From: CAYXDO01 sp964463485
GTDB lineage: Bacteria; Myxococcota; Kuafuiibacteriia; Kuafuiibacteriales; Kuafuiibacteriaceae
Assembly (NCBI GenBank): GCA_964463485.1
Contig: CAYXDO010000124.1
Coordinates: 1 to 33,572, forward strand
DNA length: 33,572 nt
Direction: 5' to 3'
The notes under the pieces were generated by a model, which worked only from the letters and a program-made list of their open reading frames with translations, was not told where the DNA came from and did not search any database. The translations under genes and the position numbers were made by a program. Below are positions 24,021 through 33,095 of the stretch, one piece after another; positions within the stretch are counted from its first letter, which is position 1; each line of letters opens with the position of its first letter.

Positions 24021-24259
24021 GGAGGCCTCCTCATGGCACCGCGACAGGCGCCATCGACCTCATAGACCGAGTACCCGTCGAGGCGCGACGGAGGATCGTC
24101 CGGCTCGGTCTCGAACCCGCGCTCGAGACGAATCGCGTCCTGCAGAAACCGATACAGCGACGAGACGTACTCCGCGCGCTTCGGGATCAAGAACTCCCAG
24201 ATCACGGCGTCCCATGCAGCGCTCGCCGCGTCCTCTACCGGAAGGTCCACGCGCAGCAT
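24008..24259 (-). CDS. Small hypothetical protein (83 aa)
   Basis: 83 aa from the ATG at 24259, family not recognised. It is helical and aromatic-rich (AWDAVIWEFLIPKRAEYVSSLYRFLQDAIRLERG), with a charged tail ending in two cysteine-containing stretches. No signal or membrane helix. The frame stays open upstream to 24562, but that extension enters the polyketide synthase start region and has poor composition, so the short form is preferred. No strong Shine-Dalgarno is seen for this start. It is transcribed away from the synthase, so the two share an upstream region of about 230 bp. Confidence 0.4.
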   Translation of the reverse strand: MLRVDLPVEDAASAAWDAVIWEFLIPKRAEYVSSLYRFLQDAIRLERGFETEPDDPPSRLDGYSVYEVDGACRGAMRRPPCAS

Positions 24260-24414
24260 GCTCGCACAGGCTCGCCTCGGCGAACAAGGTTGATTAGACC
24301 GCGACTCGTCCGCGTTGAGCCGTTCCCCGGGTTCACCGGTGACGACAACTTTCTGCTCCGCCAGCATGGCGCGCTCTCGGCTGCGGCGACCCGGCTGCTC
24401 CACGTGCCTTTCGT

Positions 24415-24435
24415 GAAACTGCCTCGTATAGTTTC
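24415..24435. promoter_or_regulatory. Inverted repeat upstream of the polyketide synthase
   Basis: GAAACT at 24415-24420 and AGTTTC at 24430-24435 form a perfect 6-bp inverted repeat with a 9-bp spacer, a shape common for dimeric regulators. It lies 56 bp upstream of the synthase start and in the shared divergent region. A TATATC that could serve as a -10 element is at 24480-24485, near the start codon. Short arms make chance occurrence possible. Confidence 0.3.
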
Positions 24436-24491
24436 GGTCCCAGCCCGGATCTGGAGGTGAACTTAGCGCGGAAGCGCAGTATATCGCGGCG

Positions 24492-27400
24492 GTGAGCTCC
24501 GCGCATCTCGTGCTGCCTTCCCCGTCGACGCCCTTCTCCGAGCCGATCGCCATCACCGGCATCGGCTGTCGCCTCCCGGGCGGAGGGCTCGGCCCTCGTC
24601 GTTTCTTCCGAGCCCTGCTCGACGGCGTCGACGCGATTCGCGAAGTGCCCGCGGACCGCTGGGACTGGCACGCGTACTTCGACCCTGAGCCTGGGCGTCC
24701 CGGTCGAACCTATGCCCGCTGGGGTGGGTTCATCGACTCCATCGACCGCTTCGACCCGCGCCCGTTTGGGCTCTCCGCTCGGGAAGCGCCCCACATCGAC
24801 CCGCAACAACGGCTGCTGCTCGAGGCCGCGTGGGAAGCTCTGGAAGATGCCGGCCAACCCATTCAGCCATCTCGGACGACCAACACGGGTGTGTTCGTCG
24901 GCATCTCCACGAATGACTACAACATCATTCAAGCGCGCACGCCCGAGGTCGACCCGTACACCACGCCGGGCACGGTGATGAGTATCGCGTCGAATCGAAT
25001 CTCATACTGTCTCAATCTCACCGGACCCAGCGTCTCGGTCGACACCGCGTGCTCGTCCTCGTTGGTCGCGGTGCACGCGGCCTGCCGCGCGCTCGAGAAC
25101 CGTGAGTGCGACTCTGCCATCGCTGCGGGCGTGAACACGCTGATCTTGCCGTATGAGTTCGTCGCGTTCTCCAGCATGACCATGCTGGCAAAAGACGGCC
25201 GATGCCGCGCCTTCGACGCGCGAGGCAGCGGCTTCGTTCGCGCCGAAGGCGTCGGCGCCATCGTGTTGAAGCGGCTCTCGGCGGCTCTCCGAAATCACGA
25301 CCGCATTTACGCGCTCATCCGGGCCACCGGCGTGAATCAGGACGGCCGAACGCCCGGCATGACGGTACCCAGCGAAGAAGCTCAAGAAGCGCTGGTGCGC
25401 CAAGTCCTGACTCAGGCCTCGGTCAATCCTTCGGACGTCAGGTACGTCGAAGCGCACGGAACGGGGACGCCGGTCGGCGACCCCATCGAGGCTCGCGCCC
25501 TCGGCGGGGCGTTGTCCCTCGGAAGACGCGACGACGACCCCCTCCGGGTGGGCTCGGTCAAGACGAACATCGGACACCTCGAGGCCGGCGCGGGCATCGC
25601 AGGCATCATCAAGCTGGCGATGAGCCTGTACGAAGACAAGATTCCGCCGAACCTGCACTTCGAAGTGCCCAATCCGGCGATCGACTTTCAGAAGCTGAAG
25701 CTCAAAGTCATGACTCGGGTCGAAGCTTTCGGGCCCGGACCCAAGCTCGGCGGCATCAACTCGTTCGGATTTGGCGGAACCAACGGTCACGCGCTGCTCG
25801 AAGCGCCACCGCGCGGAGACTCCACGCCCAGAGACTCCACGCCCAGAGACTCCACGCCCAGAGACTCCACGCCCCGAACCTCCGTCCCGAACCAGCTCGA
25901 GCCCGACGAAGCCTCCGAGGAGGAGCCCCGGGCCGAGCTCCTGGTACTCTCTGCAAAGACCGAGGCCGCCCTCAAAGACGCGGCGACTCAGCACGCCGCC
26001 TTGTTTCGTGGCCAGAGCGAAGTCGCACTCACTTGTAGTCTCACCGAGCTCTGCGCGGCCTCCGCCCTCCGACGCGGTCACCACGAGCAGCGCCTCGCGG
26101 TGGTCGCCACCTCGCCAGACCAGTTCGGCGAGGCCCTCGCGTCGTTCGCTCGCGGAGACCCCCACCGCGATCTCTCGGTCGGCTCACCGGTCAAGGACCC
26201 TCGCCTCGCCTTCGTATACAGCGGCCAAGGCCCCCAGTGGTGGGGTATGGGTCGGGAGCTCTATCACCAGGAACCCATCTTCCGAAGGAGCATCGAGGCC
26301 TCCCACGCCGCCCTGGAAAAAGCCGGCGGCTGGTCGCTCCTCGAGGAGTTGCTCGCCGACGAGGCAGACTCCAAGATGAAGGACACCGCGATCGCTCAGC
26401 CGGCGATCTTCGCCCTTCAAACCGCGCTCACCGCGCTGTGGAAGTCCTACGGGCTGGCCCCTGCGGCGGTCGTGGGACACAGCGTGGGTGAGGTCGCGGC
26501 GTTTCACGAGGCCGGGATCTACACCCTCGAAGACGCGATGAAAATCATCTACCACCGCGGGCGCACCATGAGTCGCGCCCCGGGCGGCCGAATGCTCGCT
26601 GCAGGGATCACGGCGGCCGAAGCCGAGCGGTACGCGGCTCGCTCCTCGGGCCTCGTCTTCGTAGCGGCGCTGAATAGCCCTGGCTCGGTGACACTCTCGG
26701 GCGACGGCAAAGCGCTCGCGGAGATCTCCGCGGACCTCGATGCCAAGGGGGCGTTCGCTCGATTCTTACAAGTGCCGTACGCCTTTCACAGCGGCCAGAT
26801 GGATCCGGTACGAGGCGAGCTTCTCGAGTGCCTCCGGGACTTGAGGTTCGAGCCTCCGCGGCTTCCGATCATCTCGACGGTGACCGGTGAGCTCGTGACC
26901 AGGAGCTCGGACCGAAGCGGTGAGTATTGGTGGAAAAACGTCCGCCAGACCGTTCGCTTCGCACCCGCCATCGACGTGCTCGGCGCCGAGGGGCTCACGC
27001 ATTTTCTCGAGATCGGTCCGCACCCGGTGTTGGGCGCGTCGATCAAGGAGTGCCTGTCGAGCCGCGGCGCCGTGGTCTCCCTCCCCACGCTCCGGCGCGG
27101 CTCCCCGGAGCGCGCCACGTACCTGTCGTCGCTCGGAGCTCTTCACACGCTCGGACACGAGGTGCATTTCTCGACCCTCTACCCAGAGGCAACTCAGGTC
27201 GATCTTCCCGGATACCCATTTCAGCGCGAGCGATTCTGGGCGGAGCGCTACGAGAGTATGGTGGCCCGGGTCGCGCCGCCGAAGCACGCGATCATGTCGG
27301 TCGACCTCGGCGCGGTCGAGCCCGTCTGTGAAGGCCGGCTCGATCCGAGGCTTCTACCGTGGCTCACCCATCACGCGATCGAGCGGCGGCCCGTCTTTCC

Positions 27401-30400
27401 GGGAGCAGGATACTTGGAGATCGTACTCGGCGCGCTGCGTGATCTCGGCGCCCGCGGATCCATCGAGTTGGAGGACGTCGAGCTGGAGAAGGCGTTGTTC
27501 CTTCCGACGAGCGAGGAGCCCGCGGTCGTGCAGCTCGTCCTCCGACTCGCGGAGTCCATCTTCGAAATCCACGGCCGCGTCGGCGAAGGACGAGCGGCCT
27601 TCGCTCAACACGCCCGCGGGAGGGTGCGACAATTTACGGGGCCCGAGCCACCGAGGGTCGCACGCGCGGAGCTCTTGGCCAGGCTTGGTGAGCCGGTCGA
27701 CGCTCGCGCGATGTATTCACGCTTCGAGGAGCAGGGGCTCGATTTCGGCCCTATGTTCCAAACGATTCAGTCCGCGCGCCGATCGAAGGGCGAGGCCCTC
27801 GGGCGGGTAGAGCTTCCGACCGTCGTCCATGAGGATCTCACTCATTACGTGATTCACCCCGCGCTCCTCGACGGTTGCCTTCAGGTGGTCGCCGCCGCGC
27901 TGCCGGAGGACGATGAGATGCTCCAGCTGCCCGTTCGCTTCGATCGCGTCCGCTCCTTCGGCCTCGAGAGCGGCGCTCGTGCACTCTGGGCGCTCGCCGT
28001 GATTCGAACCCACGACCGACGCGGGACCCTCGCCGACGTCACCGCCTTCGACGACTCGGGCAGAGTTTGCCTCGAAATCCTCGGATTCAGGACGCGCGCC
28101 CTCGGCAGCGTGAGCCGGGACTCGCTCGGGGAGCTCACGTACGAGCTCCGGTTCAAGCGGGCTCCACTCGAGGGCGACTCCCGGCGGCCGGTGAGCCTCG
28201 ATTTCGGAGTGCTGACTTCCGCGTTGAACGAGCATGCGCGACGGTGCTCCGAGTTTCTCGGGCCCCGTACTCAGGCGACTCGCGATCGAGTCGCGGAGCA
28301 TGTCAGGAGCTTTGTGCACGACGCCGTCGGAGAGTCTGTCGGGGCGCCCATCCTCCGTCAGTTCGCGCTTGATCCGAAGCTCGGTCTCGCCGACTCGACG
28401 GCGGCGTTGATCCGCGATCTTCCCTCGACGTTGCCAGAGCTCTCGCTGCTCGAAGCGGCACGAAAACCCATCTCGGGCGTCGTGAAGGGAGCGACCCAGA
28501 GGCTCGACCCAGCCGAGCTCGCGCTCGCGCTCGAGGCCTACGAAGCGGGAGCCCACGACAATCGAACGCCGGCCTTCGTGGTCGCCCGCGCGGTCGCTGA
28601 GTACGCGCGGGCGGCTCCCGAGGGTCGAGCGCTGCGCGTGATCGAGCTTGGCGGGAGCACCGCGGCGCTCTCTGCTCGCGTGCTTCCCGAGTTGCCTGAC
28701 TCCTCTAGTTATTTGTTCACCGATCGAACGGACGGGCTCTTCTCCATCGCCGAGGCGAAGCTCCGCGAGTATCCCTTCGCGCGCACCAAAATCCTCGACT
28801 TCGACGCCGACTTCGAGAGGCAGGGTCTCGAGCTCGGATCCTTCGACCTTGTGATCGCGCGGGAGGTCCTCTCCGCGTCGAGCCGCGCCGCCCACACGAT
28901 TCACTCGGCGCGGCGTCTGCTGGCCCCTGGAGGTCTGTTCGTGGGAATCGAGCCAGAGATACTCTCGCCGGTCGAGGAGCTCACCGTCCACCTCGGCCGC
29001 GCGCCGAGCTCCGACCCGATTCGTCCAGAGGGTCGGCTCCTGACTCGGGCTCGATGGCTCACACTCCTTCGCGACGGAGGCTTTGCAGACGCGAGTGTGA
29101 TCGCACAGTCTTCCGATCCGGGGAAGATCGTGCTCCTCGCGAGGGCCTCGGCCGCGGCGACGATCTCGGCCACGCCCGCGACCGCTCCGGCCGACAAGGG
29201 GTCGTGGCTGGTGTTCGGAGACGAAAAGGGGACCGCTCCGACGCTCGCCAAGAAATTGGTGCTCAAAGGACAACGAGTCACCGTCGTTCGAGCTGCAGCT
29301 GCTGCTGCTTCGCCCACCGCCGCGGATTTCGACCGAGCGCTCGGAGCGACCGACTCCGGCCTGCTTCGTGGGATCGTGAGTCTCGCGGGCCTCGACGCCC
29401 CCCCCCTCGAAGCGGACCAAGCTCAGGCGACGGCCCGTATTCTCCACGGAACCCTCGCGCTGGCCCAGGCTCTCGCGCGGCGGGACAAACGTGCTCCGCT
29501 CTACTTGGTGACGCGAAGAGCCCAGCCCGTCGGACGCGGAGGCGAGCAACTCTCTCCGCTGGCAGGCGCGCTGCTCGGGCTCGGCCGGACCTTCTCGAGT
29601 GAGTTGCCGGTCTTGGGCACCCATCTCATCGATCTCGATCGAGTCGACGACGTCGAGCTCGATGCCGTCGTGAGGGAGCTTCTCTCCGGGAGCTCGGAAG
29701 ACGAGGTGGCGCTCCAAGGCGAGGCGAGGCTGGTGCCTCGGTTGATTCGAGGTGGTTCGGAGAAGCCTGCGCGCGTCCGCGCGAGTCTGGCCGACCGACC
29801 GGCGAGCCTCGAAGCACCCAACCCAGGCGCGCTCGACGCGCTCGTGTTCAGAGATCGCCCCCGCCGATCGCCAGCGGCCCACGAGATCGAGATCGAGATC
29901 GAGGCGGCCGCATTGAATTTCCGCGACGTCATGAAGGCGCTCGGGATCTATCCCGGAGACGCCCCGGACGCGTCCGTGCTTGGCGACGAAGGCGCGGGTC
30001 GAGTCGTCGCAGTCGGATCCGGAGTCAGCCGATTTGCCGTTGGGGATGAAGTCATCGCGGTCGGCGGTGGGTACCTTGGAGGTTTTCGAACGACTCACGA
30101 GTCGTTCGCCATCAAGCGCCCCCGCGGCATGACCGCGGAAGAGGCCACCACGACGCCTGTGGCCTATATGACTGCGCGCTACGCCCTCATCGACCTGGGT
30201 CGGATGAGAGAGGGCGAGCGAGTGCTGATTCACGCCGCGACCGGCGGGGTGGGTTGGGCCGCCGTCGCGTTAGCGCTCGCGAAGGGAGCGCAGGTGTTCG
30301 CGACCGCCGGAAGTCCTGAGAAGCGGGCGCTGCTCCGTAAGCTCGGCGTCTCCCACGTGATGGACTCGCGAAGCCTGGAGTTCGCCGACCAAGTCATGGA

Positions 30401-33095
30401 GGTCACGAAGGGTCGGGGTGTGGATCTCGTCTTGAACTCACTGGCTGGGGACGCGATAGAAAAGAGCTTGAGCGTCCTCGGTCCACGGGGACGTTTCCTC
30501 GAGATCGGCAAGCGGGACATTTACGGAAACACGAGAGTCGGGCTGCGGCCGTTCAGAAACAGCCTGTCGTATTTCGCGATCGACTTGGGCGCCACCATGG
30601 AGCCTGACTTCGTGAAGCCTCTGTTATCCGCGCTCGAGCACGACCTCGTAACGGGCGCGTTCAGGCCCCTCCCCTTCCGAGCCTATCCGATCGGAGACGC
30701 CGTGAGCGCGTTCCGAGCCATGACTCAGGCGAGGCAGATCGGGAAGCTCGTGCTCTCGATGCCCGGAGAGAGTGTCTTCGTCGACCCAACACCACCGAGG
30801 CGCTCGGAGCTCTGCGGCGCCGACGGCGTCTACGTCGTGACGGGCGGGACCAGCGGCTTCGGTCTCGAGTCGGCGCGATGGCTCGTCGACAACGGTGCTC
30901 GACACCTCGTCCTCATGAGTCGCTCCGGCGCGGCTTCGGAGACCAGTCGAACGGCGATAACTTCGCTCGAGAAACGCGGCGCGAGCGTCATCATCGAGAA
31001 GTTGGACGTCGCCGACGAGGTCGCGCTGACCCAGGCGCTCGAACGAGCCCGCTCGGGAGGAGGGAGGATTCGCGGCGTGATCCACTCGGCGATGGTCCTC
31101 GACGACGCGTTGATTGGAGATCTCACCGCCGAGCGCTTCGCGAAGGTCATGCGGCCCAAGGCCTTGGGCGCCAGAGCGCTCAAACGCGCGACCCACGCCG
31201 ATCAGCTCGACTTCTTCGTGTTGTACTCGTCGGTGAGCTCGGTGATCGGCAACCCTGGTCAAGCGAGTTACGCGGCAGCGAACGCTTACCTCGACACACT
31301 CGCGCATGAGTGCAGGAGGCAAGGGATCCCTGCGCTCGTGGTGAATTTCGGACCCCTCTCGGAGGTCGGTGTGGTGACCCGGGACGCGAAGCTCGAAGCG
31401 CACTTTGCGCGAATGGGTTTGAGCCCCTTGTCCGTGAGCACGGCGCTACGAGCTCTGGGTCGCCTGCTGCGGAAGGGCGCTTCCGACGCGGTCGTGCTCG
31501 ACGCTCGCTGGGACCAGTGGGCCAAGACTTCGGCCGGACAAGGGCCGAAATATTCGGAGCTCATGGTCAAGTCAGGCGCGGAAGACCGAGCGTTGCATCT
31601 GCGAGACGTGCTCGCGCGTTCGCCCGGCGAGGAGCTGCAGAAGGTAGAAGCTTTTCTTCGCGAGCAGATCGGAGGTGTGTTGCGAGCGCCGGCCGCCAAG
31701 CTCGACCCGGACCGTCCGCTCACCGAGCTCGGCTTGGATTCGCTCATGGCCGTAGAGCTCATGAATCGGATCGAGCTTCAGCTCGGAGTCAGCTTACCCA
31801 CGGGTAAGTTTCTCGGAGGCTCTAGCATCAAGAGAATGTCCGGAGTGCTGATCGAGCTCCTCAGATCCAAACCCGCGGAGGTCCAAGAGGGTGTCGTACC
31901 CATTCGCGACACTGAGCTCGAGCAGCAGGTGCGGCTCGACGCCGACCTGTCCTTTGGCTCCTATCGTTACGACGCCCACCGACTCTCGAATCCGCGCGGC
32001 GTGTTCGTGACCGGTCCGATGGAGATGGTCGGTGCGCACCTCGTCTCGGAGCTCGTGGAAGCCACCGGCGCCAAAATCTTCTGCCTGGTCGACGCCAAGG
32101 ATGAGAATGAGGGATCCCAAATTCTCGCGCGCCGATTCGACGAAGTGGGCGTAGGGAGCTCGATTCCGAGGGAGCGCTTCGAGCCCGTCGTGGGCGACCT
32201 CGCTCGACCTCGGCTGGGTCTCTCGGACTCCAGCTTCGGGGCGCTGGCCGAGTCGGTGGACGTGATCATTCACAACGGGGCCCTCGTGAATCACGTCGCG
32301 CCCTACTCCCAGCTCGCGCCGGCCAACGTGAGGGGGACGGTCGAGGTCATTCGGCTGGCTCTGGCGGGGTCGATCAAACCCATTCACTACGTGTCTGGAT
32401 TGTCGTCGCTCACGGCCCATCTCTGCAAGCCGGACGAACCCATCCTGGAGTCTGATCCCCTGTTGGCGAGTGGCCGGCTCGCGGGTGGGTATGCGCAGAG
32501 TCGATGGGTTGCGGAGAAAATCCTGGGCCTCGCGAGCGAGAGGGGCTTACCAGCGGCCATTTATCGACCTGGGTTGCTTCTGGGCGACGTAGGCGACGCC
32601 GCGGCCAACGTGGACGACCTGGCGTGGCGCGCGCTGGCCGCGTGTGTAGAGGTCGGCGCGGCGCCGGAGGGTGGTTGGGACGTCTTCCTGACGCCGGTGA
32701 GTTACGTGAGGCGAGCGCTCGTGTCGTTGATGCTCCGCGTGGAGCCCGTCGGATCGACGTACCACTTGGTGGCGAGCGACGTCGGATCGATGGCGACACT
32801 CTCGGAGCGACTTCGGGAGTTTGGCTATTCGGTGAGCGTCGTGCCGAGGGAGGAGTGGGAGCGGAGAGTGAAGGCGGCCACGGTGCGTGACCCCAGCAAC
32901 CCGCTGGTGCCCTACGTGTTGCTGCCGAAGGACGTGGTCTCGGGGCTCGCGGCGCAGGGTGGGTTTCCAAGAGTCGACGACAGGGGCACACGAGCTGCTC
33001 TCGAGGGTTCTACGATTTCTTGTCCGGCCGTCGGGCCCTTGGTTCGAGCGTGCCTTTCACGGTTCGTGGAGGTCAGCGCGTGGAAGAAGCCGTGA
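24492..33095 (+). CDS. Single-module type I polyketide/fatty acid synthase, KS-AT-DH-psiMT-ER-KR-ACP-R
   Basis: 2867 aa. KS (16-440): Cys187 in DTACSSS, His322, His362. A linker repeats DSTPR four times (443-462). AT (565-870): Ser664 in GHSVGE and YAFHS with His766, suggesting malonyl-CoA. DH (943-1200): His961 and Asp1127, but HxxxG reads HxxxR. Pseudo-methyltransferase (1380-1500): the SAM loop reads ELGGSTA where active domains have ExGxGTG. Structural KR half (~1570-1740). ER (1786-2095): AATGGVG at 1915. KR (2111-2345): TGGTSGFG, LDD at 2203 (B-type), Ser2247, Tyr2260. ACP (2380-2447): Ser2417 for phosphopantetheine. Terminal reductase-like domain (2495-2837): GPMEMVG at 2508, Gly2636 where Thr is usual, and YAQSR at 2667-2671 where YxxxK is usual. 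It makes a reduced acyl or polyketide chain, probably iteratively. The start is GTG with a weak Shine-Dalgarno. The 3' end overlaps the GFA gene. Confidence 0.95.
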   Translation: MSSAHLVLPSPSTPFSEPIAITGIGCRLPGGGLGPRRFFRALLDGVDAIREVPADRWDWHAYFDPEPGRPGRTYARWGGFIDSIDRFDPRPFGLSAREAPHIDPQQRLLLEAAWEALEDAGQPIQPSRTTNTGVFVGISTNDYNIIQARTPEVDPYTTPGTVMSIASNRISYCLNLTGPSVSVDTACSSSLVAVHAACRALENRECDSAIAAGVNTLILPYEFVAFSSMTMLAKDGRCRAFDARGSGFVRAEGVGAIVLKRLSAALRNHDRIYALIRATGVNQDGRTPGMTVPSEEAQEALVRQVLTQASVNPSDVRYVEAHGTGTPVGDPIEARALGGALSLGRRDDDPLRVGSVKTNIGHLEAGAGIAGIIKLAMSLYEDKIPPNLHFEVPNPAIDFQKLKLKVMTRVEAFGPGPKLGGINSFGFGGTNGHALLEAPPRGDSTPRDSTPRDSTPRDSTPRTSVPNQLEPDEASEEEPRAELLVLSAKTEAALKDAATQHAALFRGQSEVALTCSLTELCAASALRRGHHEQRLAVVATSPDQFGEALASFARGDPHRDLSVGSPVKDPRLAFVYSGQGPQWWGMGRELYHQEPIFRRSIEASHAALEKAGGWSLLEELLADEADSKMKDTAIAQPAIFALQTALTALWKSYGLAPAAVVGHSVGEVAAFHEAGIYTLEDAMKIIYHRGRTMSRAPGGRMLAAGITAAEAERYAARSSGLVFVAALNSPGSVTLSGDGKALAEISADLDAKGAFARFLQVPYAFHSGQMDPVRGELLECLRDLRFEPPRLPIISTVTGELVTRSSDRSGEYWWKNVRQTVRFAPAIDVLGAEGLTHFLEIGPHPVLGASIKECLSSRGAVVSLPTLRRGSPERATYLSSLGALHTLGHEVHFSTLYPEATQVDLPGYPFQRERFWAERYESMVARVAPPKHAIMSVDLGAVEPVCEGRLDPRLLPWLTHHAIERRPVFPGAGYLEIVLGALRDLGARGSIELEDVELEKALFLPTSEEPAVVQLVLRLAESIFEIHGRVGEGRAAFAQHARGRVRQFTGPEPPRVARAELLARLGEPVDARAMYSRFEEQGLDFGPMFQTIQSARRSKGEALGRVELPTVVHEDLTHYVIHPALLDGCLQVVAAALPEDDEMLQLPVRFDRVRSFGLESGARALWALAVIRTHDRRGTLADVTAFDDSGRVCLEILGFRTRALGSVSRDSLGELTYELRFKRAPLEGDSRRPVSLDFGVLTSALNEHARRCSEFLGPRTQATRDRVAEHVRSFVHDAVGESVGAPILRQFALDPKLGLADSTAALIRDLPSTLPELSLLEAARKPISGVVKGATQRLDPAELALALEAYEAGAHDNRTPAFVVARAVAEYARAAPEGRALRVIELGGSTAALSARVLPELPDSSSYLFTDRTDGLFSIAEAKLREYPFARTKILDFDADFERQGLELGSFDLVIAREVLSASSRAAHTIHSARRLLAPGGLFVGIEPEILSPVEELTVHLGRAPSSDPIRPEGRLLTRARWLTLLRDGGFADASVIAQSSDPGKIVLLARASAAATISATPATAPADKGSWLVFGDEKGTAPTLAKKLVLKGQRVTVVRAAAAAASPTAADFDRALGATDSGLLRGIVSLAGLDAPPLEADQAQATARILHGTLALAQALARRDKRAPLYLVTRRAQPVGRGGEQLSPLAGALLGLGRTFSSELPVLGTHLIDLDRVDDVELDAVVRELLSGSSEDEVALQGEARLVPRLIRGGSEKPARVRASLADRPASLEAPNPGALDALVFRDRPRRSPAAHEIEIEIEAAALNFRDVMKALGIYPGDAPDASVLGDEGAGRVVAVGSGVSRFAVGDEVIAVGGGYLGGFRTTHESFAIKRPRGMTAEEATTTPVAYMTARYALIDLGRMREGERVLIHAATGGVGWAAVALALAKGAQVFATAGSPEKRALLRKLGVSHVMDSRSLEFADQVMEVTKGRGVDLVLNSLAGDAIEKSLSVLGPRGRFLEIGKRDIYGNTRVGLRPFRNSLSYFAIDLGATMEPDFVKPLLSALEHDLVTGAFRPLPFRAYPIGDAVSAFRAMTQARQIGKLVLSMPGESVFVDPTPPRRSELCGADGVYVVTGGTSGFGLESARWLVDNGARHLVLMSRSGAASETSRTAITSLEKRGASVIIEKLDVADEVALTQALERARSGGGRIRGVIHSAMVLDDALIGDLTAERFAKVMRPKALGARALKRATHADQLDFFVLYSSVSSVIGNPGQASYAAANAYLDTLAHECRRQGIPALVVNFGPLSEVGVVTRDAKLEAHFARMGLSPLSVSTALRALGRLLRKGASDAVVLDARWDQWAKTSAGQGPKYSELMVKSGAEDRALHLRDVLARSPGEELQKVEAFLREQIGGVLRAPAAKLDPDRPLTELGLDSLMAVELMNRIELQLGVSLPTGKFLGGSSIKRMSGVLIELLRSKPAEVQEGVVPIRDTELEQQVRLDADLSFGSYRYDAHRLSNPRGVFVTGPMEMVGAHLVSELVEATGAKIFCLVDAKDENEGSQILARRFDEVGVGSSIPRERFEPVVGDLARPRLGLSDSSFGALAESVDVIIHNGALVNHVAPYSQLAPANVRGTVEVIRLALAGSIKPIHYVSGLSSLTAHLCKPDEPILESDPLLASGRLAGGYAQSRWVAEKILGLASERGLPAAIYRPGLLLGDVGDAAANVDDLAWRALAACVEVGAAPEGGWDVFLTPVSYVRRALVSLMLRVEPVGSTYHLVASDVGSMATLSERLREFGYSVSVVPREEWERRVKAATVRDPSNPLVPYVLLPKDVVSGLAAQGGFPRVDDRGTRAALEGSTISCPAVGPLVRACLSRFVEVSAWKKP
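25818..25877 (+). repeat. 15-bp in-frame tandem repeat encoding DSTPR
   Basis: Three identical units of gactccacgcccaga (25818, 25833, 25848) and a fourth ending ccccga instead of cccaga (25863). They encode DSTPR four times in the KS-AT linker. The near-identical DNA, not only protein, points to recent slippage expansion. The linker is hydrophilic and Pro-rich, and the repeat number may vary between strains. Confidence 0.95.

Noticed and set aside
27717..30233. Long open frame (838 aa) antisense to the synthase
   Set aside because: It lies wholly opposite conserved DH-ER coding sequence. Its product has no recognisable domain and an Arg/Ser/Gly-rich composition typical of antisense frames in high-GC DNA.
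24492..33095. ElbD-type ether-lipid enzyme
   Set aside because: As I recall, that myxobacterial enzyme combines adenylation, ACP, reductase and acyltransferase parts. This protein has a full KS-AT-DH-ER-KR set and no adenylation domain.
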